Shown here: piece by piece, positions 6,747 to 10,168 of the stretch | Layout: every line of letters starts with the position of its first letter | How positions within the stretch are numbered: position 1 is the first letter of the stretch | NCBI GenBank assembly: GCA_003229755.1 | Contig: QIFJ01000003.1 | Span: 1 to 10,168 of the forward strand | Direction of reading: 5' to 3' | Length of the DNA stretch: 10,168 bases | Origin: Pseudomonadota bacterium | Lineage (GTDB): Bacteria; BMS3Abin14 | Program-made: the position numbers and the translations under genes | Notes under the pieces: generated by a model | The model's input: the letters and a program-made list of their open reading frames with translations, nothing else | What the model was told of the DNA's origin: nothing | Database searches by the model: none

Positions 6747-8177
6747 TTAGAGGTATGGCGCGAACATCCTCGCAACACCCTCACATAGCCGCTTGTACAG
6801 GGGACGAGCAAGTAACATGTCCGAATTAAGAAGTATAGCCTCCTTCTTCAGCCCATCAGTGTAGTCAGTGAGTTTTTCGGCCAGATCCCTGTTGTAAACT
6901 TCGATATCGAACTCGAAATTCAGCCTGAAGCTTCTCGGATCGATATTAGCCGAACCTATGAGAGACCAGAAACCATCAATAATCATAAGTTTACTATGCA
7001 CAAAAGGTGGCGCGGTCCAGAATATAGAAATACCGGAATCCAGAAGCTCTGAAAGGTGGGCATTGGATGCCCATGTGACTACAGTGTGGTCAGACCTTGC
7101 CGGGAGGAAGATTCTGACCTCTACGCCAGTAAGAACCGCGCTCCTCAGGGCCTGTACAAGAGGCCTGTCAGGTATGAAGTAGGGAGTTACGATAGTTACG
7201 GTTTCACCCGCTGCGTGAACAGCGCCGATTATGATCTCATATATTTTTTCAAAGTTCTCATCAGGCCCGCTTGCTACGGCCCTGGCGTACGCATCTGCCT
7301 TCTCATGGGGCTTGGAAAAGAACACGTCACCCTCCAGCACTTCTCCCGCGGAGGCATACCAGTCTTCAGCGAAGACATCCTGCATGCCCTCGACGACAGG
7401 GCCCGTAATGCGGAAATGAATGTCTCTTACCAGTTCCTTTTCCCACTGTTTGGAGAAGAAGTGCCTGCCTGAAATGTTGATTCCTCCTGTAAATCCCAGT
7501 TTACCGTCAATGACCAGTATCTTCCTGTGGTTTCTCATATTTATGCTGGGTCGTCGGAAAGGCAGTCCCGGCAGGGGATGAAAGACAGAAACTTTTGCGC
7601 CCGCGTCCCTTAACCTGGAGGCCATTTTCAGAGCTGACCTGGAGGTTCCCAGACCGTCGACTAACACACGAACTTGAATACCACGTTCTGCAGCGGCGCA
7701 TAGAGAGTCCACCACCCTGATCCCTACCGCATCCCGGTCGAAGATATATGTACTGAGTGTAACGGATTTTTTCGCTCCGCCGATACTCTCGAGCATCGCA
7801 GGAAATGTCTCGTTGCCGTCAAATAGCGGTTCGACACTGTTTCCGGCAAGGAGTGGTCGGCGAGTGGCCCTGGTAGCCAGAAGATTCAAGGTCTTGAAGC
7901 GTCCGTCTCCCGGGAGATCCTGGACAATGCATTCTGAGGAATAAACCCTGCAGACTGCCCCTCTCTTTTTTCTGGCTCTTGCCTGGGCCCTTCGATGGAT
8001 ACGATTGATTCCCAGGACCCAGTAAAGGAAAGAGCCCGCGAGGGGGAGAAGGATAATAATTACGAGCCAGAGCGCCGCTCCGCGAGGATTACGTTTATTC
8101 AGGATCGTGTGGCCGGCTGCCCAGATTCCAAAGAAAACAGATGTAAGTGTCAACAGGTGCTTGAAGGAAATGATCAT
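6747..8177 (-). CDS. cls: Cardiolipin synthase (phospholipase D superfamily)
   Basis: This 476-residue membrane enzyme joins two phosphatidylglycerol molecules, or a related phospholipid pair, into cardiolipin on the inner membrane. Two N-terminal transmembrane helices are visible (about 8-26 and 34-56), followed by a basic stretch HRRAQARARKKRG. Both phospholipase D catalytic motifs are intact: H217-x-K219-x4-D224 in NHRKILVIDG, and H394-x-K396-x4-D401 in VHSKLMIIDG followed by GSANIDPRS. Length and layout match the bacterial ClsA-like family. The ATG at 8177 is preceded by AAGGTGA, a fair ribosome binding site. The gene stands alone, convergent with the sensor kinase. Which bacterial Cls subtype it is, and its exact phospholipid donor, cannot be decided by eye. 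Confidence 0.92.
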   Translation of the reverse strand: MIISFKHLLTLTSVFFGIWAAGHTILNKRNPRGAALWLVIIILLPLAGSFLYWVLGINRIHRRAQARARKKRGAVCRVYSSECIVQDLPGDGRFKTLNLLATRATRRPLLAGNSVEPLFDGNETFPAMLESIGGAKKSVTLSTYIFDRDAVGIRVVDSLCAAAERGIQVRVLVDGLGTSRSALKMASRLRDAGAKVSVFHPLPGLPFRRPSINMRNHRKILVIDGKLGFTGGINISGRHFFSKQWEKELVRDIHFRITGPVVEGMQDVFAEDWYASAGEVLEGDVFFSKPHEKADAYARAVASGPDENFEKIYEIIIGAVHAAGETVTIVTPYFIPDRPLVQALRSAVLTGVEVRIFLPARSDHTVVTWASNAHLSELLDSGISIFWTAPPFVHSKLMIIDGFWSLIGSANIDPRSFRLNFEFDIEVYNRDLAEKLTDYTDGLKKEAILLNSDMLLARPLYKRLCEGVARMFAPYL

Positions 8178-8244
8178 GGATCACCTTTGCGATCAGAAAC
8201 GTTTTTCGAGCTGACAGGGTAATGTTACTATAAAGCAGCCAGCG

Positions 8245-8250
8245 ATTATA
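8245..8250 (-). promoter_or_regulatory. Possible -10 box of the cardiolipin synthase gene
   Basis: A perfect TATAAT is read on the minus strand at 8250-8245, about 68 nt before the cls start codon. No good -35 box lies at the usual distance (the best is a TTCGAT-like sequence), so this is a weak call in an AT-rich stretch. Confidence 0.25.
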
Positions 8251-8451
8251 TTTATATCAGGATTTGATCGAATATCGTTATCATTTCTATGAGCATAGGT
8301 TTAAGATATTATTATAGCAGCGCAATGTGCAGCTGATGAAGCAACCTGCAAGATGGTCGTTTCGTTCCATCCAGTTTTTACAAGGTCGACTGGTCCAGAT
8401 CGTGCCTTTTTTTGTCATATCAGGTGTCGATCCAGATGCTGCCGATGTTGC

Positions 8452-8480
8452 TTGTAGATTTTGTCATTTTCAGATAATAT
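8452..8480 (+). promoter_or_regulatory. Possible promoter of the outer-membrane protein gene
   Basis: TTGTAG at 8452-8457 is followed after 17 nt by TAATAT at 8475-8480. If used, it would place the whole palindrome cluster (8501-8650) in a 5' untranslated leader of about 200 nt. The match is moderate and the region is AT-rich, so chance is a fair explanation. Confidence 0.25.
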
Positions 8481-8500
8481 TATAAGCATAATCTTGTCAA

Positions 8501-8650
8501 CCTCGTAAAAAGTCTCTCGGAGCCATTTTACGAGGCGGGGGATGGCATCCCCTCCCCCGCCGGGCGAAGTGAATTCGCCCGGTTCCACCCCCACCCCGGG
8601 ATGTAAGCTTAGCGCACATCCCGCTTGATGGGCTTTTTACGAGCCCATCA
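8501..8650. repeat. Cluster of five consecutive palindromes upstream of an outer-membrane protein gene
   Basis: Five stem-loops lie nearly end to end. The first pairs CCTCGTAAAA (8501-8510) with TTTTACGAGG (8526-8535). The second pairs GGCGGGGG (8534-8541) with CCCCCGCC (8554-8561), with an alternative GGGGATG/CATCCCC inside it. The third pairs CCGGGCGAA (8560-8568) with TTCGCCCGG (8574-8582). The fourth pairs CGGGATGT (8597-8604) with ACATCCCG (8616-8623). The fifth pairs TGATGGGCT (8626-8634) with AGCCCATCA (8642-8650). In addition CTCGTAAAAAG (8502-8512) is exactly complementary to CTTTTTACGAG (8633-8643), so the two ends could close the whole cluster. It may be a mosaic intergenic repeat (REP/BIME-like) or a structured mRNA leader; the sequence alone does not decide. 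Confidence 0.85.
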
Positions 8651-8689
8651 GACTTGCACTCTTATTTAAATTAAATAGGGGAAAAAAAG

Positions 8690-9259
8690 ATGGAATCAGG
8701 CAGAAGATCTGTATTTTTATTCATGGTGCTTGTTGTTTTAGGTATTTTTGTTGTGACAACGCCGGCCGCGGCAGGAGGTCTGTATCTGGGAGGTGGCATC
8801 CAGTCCAATACTCTCCGCGGTGACCTTAGGGCTGGAAGTCCCGGGAGTAGAGGGGATCACGACGGCGCTATGGGTGCGAACGCTATTCTCGGTTACAGAT
8901 TGTCCAGTAAAATTGCTTTCGATGTCGTATATGGTGCCAGCAAACACGATGAAAAGACATCAGGTACCGAATCCACATTCACCTGGATCGAGGCAGGGCC
9001 CAAGTTCTTCTACAACACCGATTCCAGGATACAGCCCTATCTTACAGTCGGTGGTGGATCATATAAAATAGAGATAAACAGCGTTGAATATGCGGGCCCT
9101 GGTGGTTTTGTCGGTGCCGGCATCGAGGAACAGGGAGGCAGAAATCACGTTGTAGGCATTTACATTCGAGCCAGTTTCTGGTCGGACGATTCTCCTAATC
9201 TGAGTGGTTCCACACTTTCAGGCGGTCTTAGTTATAGTTATTATCTCGGCGGTTTTTAA
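8690..9259 (+). CDS. Small outer-membrane beta-barrel protein
   Basis: This 189-residue protein has a clear signal peptide (ESGRRS, then the hydrophobic FLFMVLVVLGIFVV, cleavage after AAA at residue 28). The mature part alternates polar and aromatic or aliphatic residues and is rich in Gly, Ser and Tyr, in likely transmembrane strands such as GLYLGGGIQ, NAILGYRLSSKIAFDVVYGA, FTWIEAGPKFFYN, IQPYLTVGGGSYKIE and LSGGLSYSYYLGGF. It ends in Phe, the usual outer-membrane insertion signal. This fits the OmpW/OmpA-like 8-stranded barrel class in size and pattern; I cannot name a specific family or a ligand. AGGGG precedes the ATG by 8 nt, and a strong terminator follows, so it is probably transcribed alone. 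A long palindromic region lies upstream. Confidence 0.8.
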   Translation: MESGRRSVFLFMVLVVLGIFVVTTPAAAGGLYLGGGIQSNTLRGDLRAGSPGSRGDHDGAMGANAILGYRLSSKIAFDVVYGASKHDEKTSGTESTFTWIEAGPKFFYNTDSRIQPYLTVGGGSYKIEINSVEYAGPGGFVGAGIEEQGGRNHVVGIYIRASFWSDDSPNLSGSTLSGGLSYSYYLGGF

Positions 9260-9271
9260 CCCGTCATTACT

Positions 9272-9300
9272 TTTACTCCATTAAATTATGGCTTTATAGG
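9272..9300 (+). promoter_or_regulatory. Possible promoter of the M20 peptidase gene, abutting the terminator
   Basis: TTTACT at 9272-9277 and TATAGG at 9295-9300 (four of six matches each) are 17 nt apart. Transcription would begin near 9307, at the end of the 5' arm of the terminator hairpin, so the new transcript would lack that arm. Only 27 bases separate the terminator T-run from the peptidase start, which leaves little room for another promoter. Weak consensus match by eye. Confidence 0.25.
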
Positions 9301-9327
9301 GCCCCACAACAGGTGGGGCTCTTTTTT
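9301..9327 (+). terminator. Intrinsic (rho-independent) terminator of the outer-membrane protein gene
   Basis: GCCCCAC (9301-9307) pairs perfectly with GTGGGGC (9313-9319) around an AACAG loop, followed by TCTTTTTT. It sits about 40 nt after the stop codon of the beta-barrel gene. Confidence 0.92.
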
Positions 9328-9354
9328 CTGTCTGACAGACACCAGGAGGCGAGC

Positions 9355-10168
9355 ATGCCGGATTATATACCTGAAATACGGGATAGTGTTCGTAAACAGC
9401 GAGATGAGGTCCTTGATTTTCTGAAAAGCTTCATCGAAACGAACAGCTACTCAAGGAACTCCGAGGGCATCAACCGGGCAGGAGAGATGGTTTACGAGAA
9501 GATGCCCGACGGGCTTGACCATGCCATCACCACCGACCGGAACGGCGTCAATCATCACATTTACTCCACAAGTGCACAAGGAGACGGCAGGAACCTGGCT
9601 CTCGTCGGTCACATTGACACTGTGTTCCCCCCCGATTCGGTGTTTCAGAAGTTCACGGACTCCGATGGCAGACTTCACGGCCCCGGTATCTCAGACATGA
9701 AAAGCGGTGTCGCGGTGATCGTATATGCTCTTAGGGTCCTTGATGATATGAAACTGCTGGATTCGGTCCCCGTAAGATGTCTTATAAACGGTGATGAGGA
9801 GATCGGGTCTCCCAACTCCCGGCCGCTGATCAGGAAGCTGGCAAGGTGGGCCTCCTACGGCCTTGTGTTCGAATGCGCAGGCCTGAACGGCGAGGTGGTT
9901 TCCGCGAGACGTGGCATCAGGAGATTCGCTCTGACGGTTACCGGCGAGGCGCACCACGCCGGCGTCTGGAAAGGCCCGAAGGCCAGCGCGGTGCTGGAGC
10001 TTTCCCACATGATCATGGCCCTCGAGGCTCTCAATGATCGCGAAAAGAAAGTCTCCCTGAACGTGGGTAAGATATCCGGAGGGACGGCTTCTAATGTTAT
10101 TCCCGATCTTGCCAGGGCCTCCTTCGAGTTCCGTTTCTGGGACAAGGAAACCGAAAACGAAGTTTTGG
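9355..10168 (+). CDS. M20-family metallopeptidase (ArgE/DapE/CPG2-like), 5' part, runs off right edge
   Basis: This frame is open from ATG 9355 to the window end (271 codons), with AGGAGG 5 nt before the start. M20 enzymes are zinc-dependent amidohydrolases that cut peptide or N-acyl-amino-acid bonds. The metal-site motifs are present in order: LVGHIDTVF (His86, Asp88), GPGISDMKSGVAV (Asp114), NGDEEIGS (Glu148 as catalytic base, Glu149 as ligand) and LVFECAG (Glu173). The dimerisation domain follows with RRGIRRFALTVTGEAHHAG and GKISGGTASNVIPDLARASF. The last metal His would lie beyond the edge. The pattern is closest to the glutamate carboxypeptidase (CPG2)-like branch, but substrate cannot be assigned. 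No signal peptide is visible, so it is probably cytosolic. A terminator and a near-palindrome TGTCTGACAGACA (9329-9341) lie just upstream. Confidence 0.9.
   Translation, partial: MPDYIPEIRDSVRKQRDEVLDFLKSFIETNSYSRNSEGINRAGEMVYEKMPDGLDHAITTDRNGVNHHIYSTSAQGDGRNLALVGHIDTVFPPDSVFQKFTDSDGRLHGPGISDMKSGVAVIVYALRVLDDMKLLDSVPVRCLINGDEEIGSPNSRPLIRKLARWASYGLVFECAGLNGEVVSARRGIRRFALTVTGEAHHAGVWKGPKASAVLELSHMIMALEALNDREKKVSLNVGKISGGTASNVIPDLARASFEFRFWDKETENEVL

Larger units (their letters stand above)
8178..8689. other. Non-coding intergenic region of 512 bases between divergent genes
   Basis: The left two thirds (8178-8500) are AT-rich and hold weak promoter-like sequences for both neighbours. An open frame of 49 codons runs from 8336 to 8485 but lacks a ribosome binding site, so I do not call it a gene. 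A loose, imperfect direct repeat is visible (about 8385-8423 and 8426-8474, sharing GTCGA, TCCAGAT, TTTTGTCAT). The right part (8501-8650) is a dense palindrome cluster listed separately. After that comes an AT-rich leader with AGGGG at 8677-8681, 8 nt before the next start codon. Confidence 0.7.

Noticed and set aside
8336..8485. 49-codon open frame between cls and the outer-membrane protein gene
   Set aside because: No ribosome binding site before its ATG, no recognisable domain, and a length easily reached by chance; not called as a gene.
9691..10145. Minus-strand open frames opposite the M20 peptidase
   Set aside because: The plus strand encodes all M20 metal-site motifs in order, so the antisense frames are shadows.

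Overview
The window looks like chromosomal DNA from a Gram-negative (diderm) bacterium. It carries a TolC-type outer-membrane channel, a periplasmic adaptor with an RND pump, and a signal-peptide-bearing outer-membrane beta-barrel protein. GC content is moderate and gene starts have clear GGAGG-like ribosome binding sites. The multi-PAS kinase with a CY/PC..C cysteine motif, and the TTTTTACGAG palindromes, remind me of Desulfobacterota (former Deltaproteobacteria) and related lineages. That is an impression from memory, not a demonstrated assignment.

Left part (1-4141, minus strand): a tightly packed four-gene operon read right to left. The order is a PadR-family regulator, a TolC-family channel, an HlyD/AcrA-type adaptor, and an RND (AcrB/HAE1-like) permease cut by the left window edge. 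Each junction overlaps by a few bases, so translation is probably coupled. Together the genes would make a tripartite efflux pump under its own regulator. The promoter in front of padR has a TTGACA -35 box, and an AATAGT-N8-ACTATT inverted repeat lies on its -10 region, which suggests autoregulation. The permease frame is broken at about 414-424: protein homology continues in another frame, with roughly 14-20 nt apparently missing.

Middle (4356-8177): an orphan soluble sensor histidine kinase with four PAS domains (plus strand) faces a cardiolipin synthase of the phospholipase D superfamily (minus strand). The short spacer between these convergent genes is filled by an inverted repeat built from seven-base units (RGTTCCA x4, then TGGAACY x3). 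One arm supplies the kinase stop codon.

Right part (8178-10168): a 512-base non-coding stretch whose right third is a run of five consecutive palindromes, then a small outer-membrane beta-barrel gene, a strong intrinsic terminator, and the 5' part of an M20-family metallopeptidase gene running off the right edge.

Most genes belong to well-known families. I see no defence island, CRISPR array, tRNA, rRNA or transposase, and no convincing new multi-gene system. The items most worth following up are the two structured repeat elements, the regulator/operator arrangement, and the broken RND permease.
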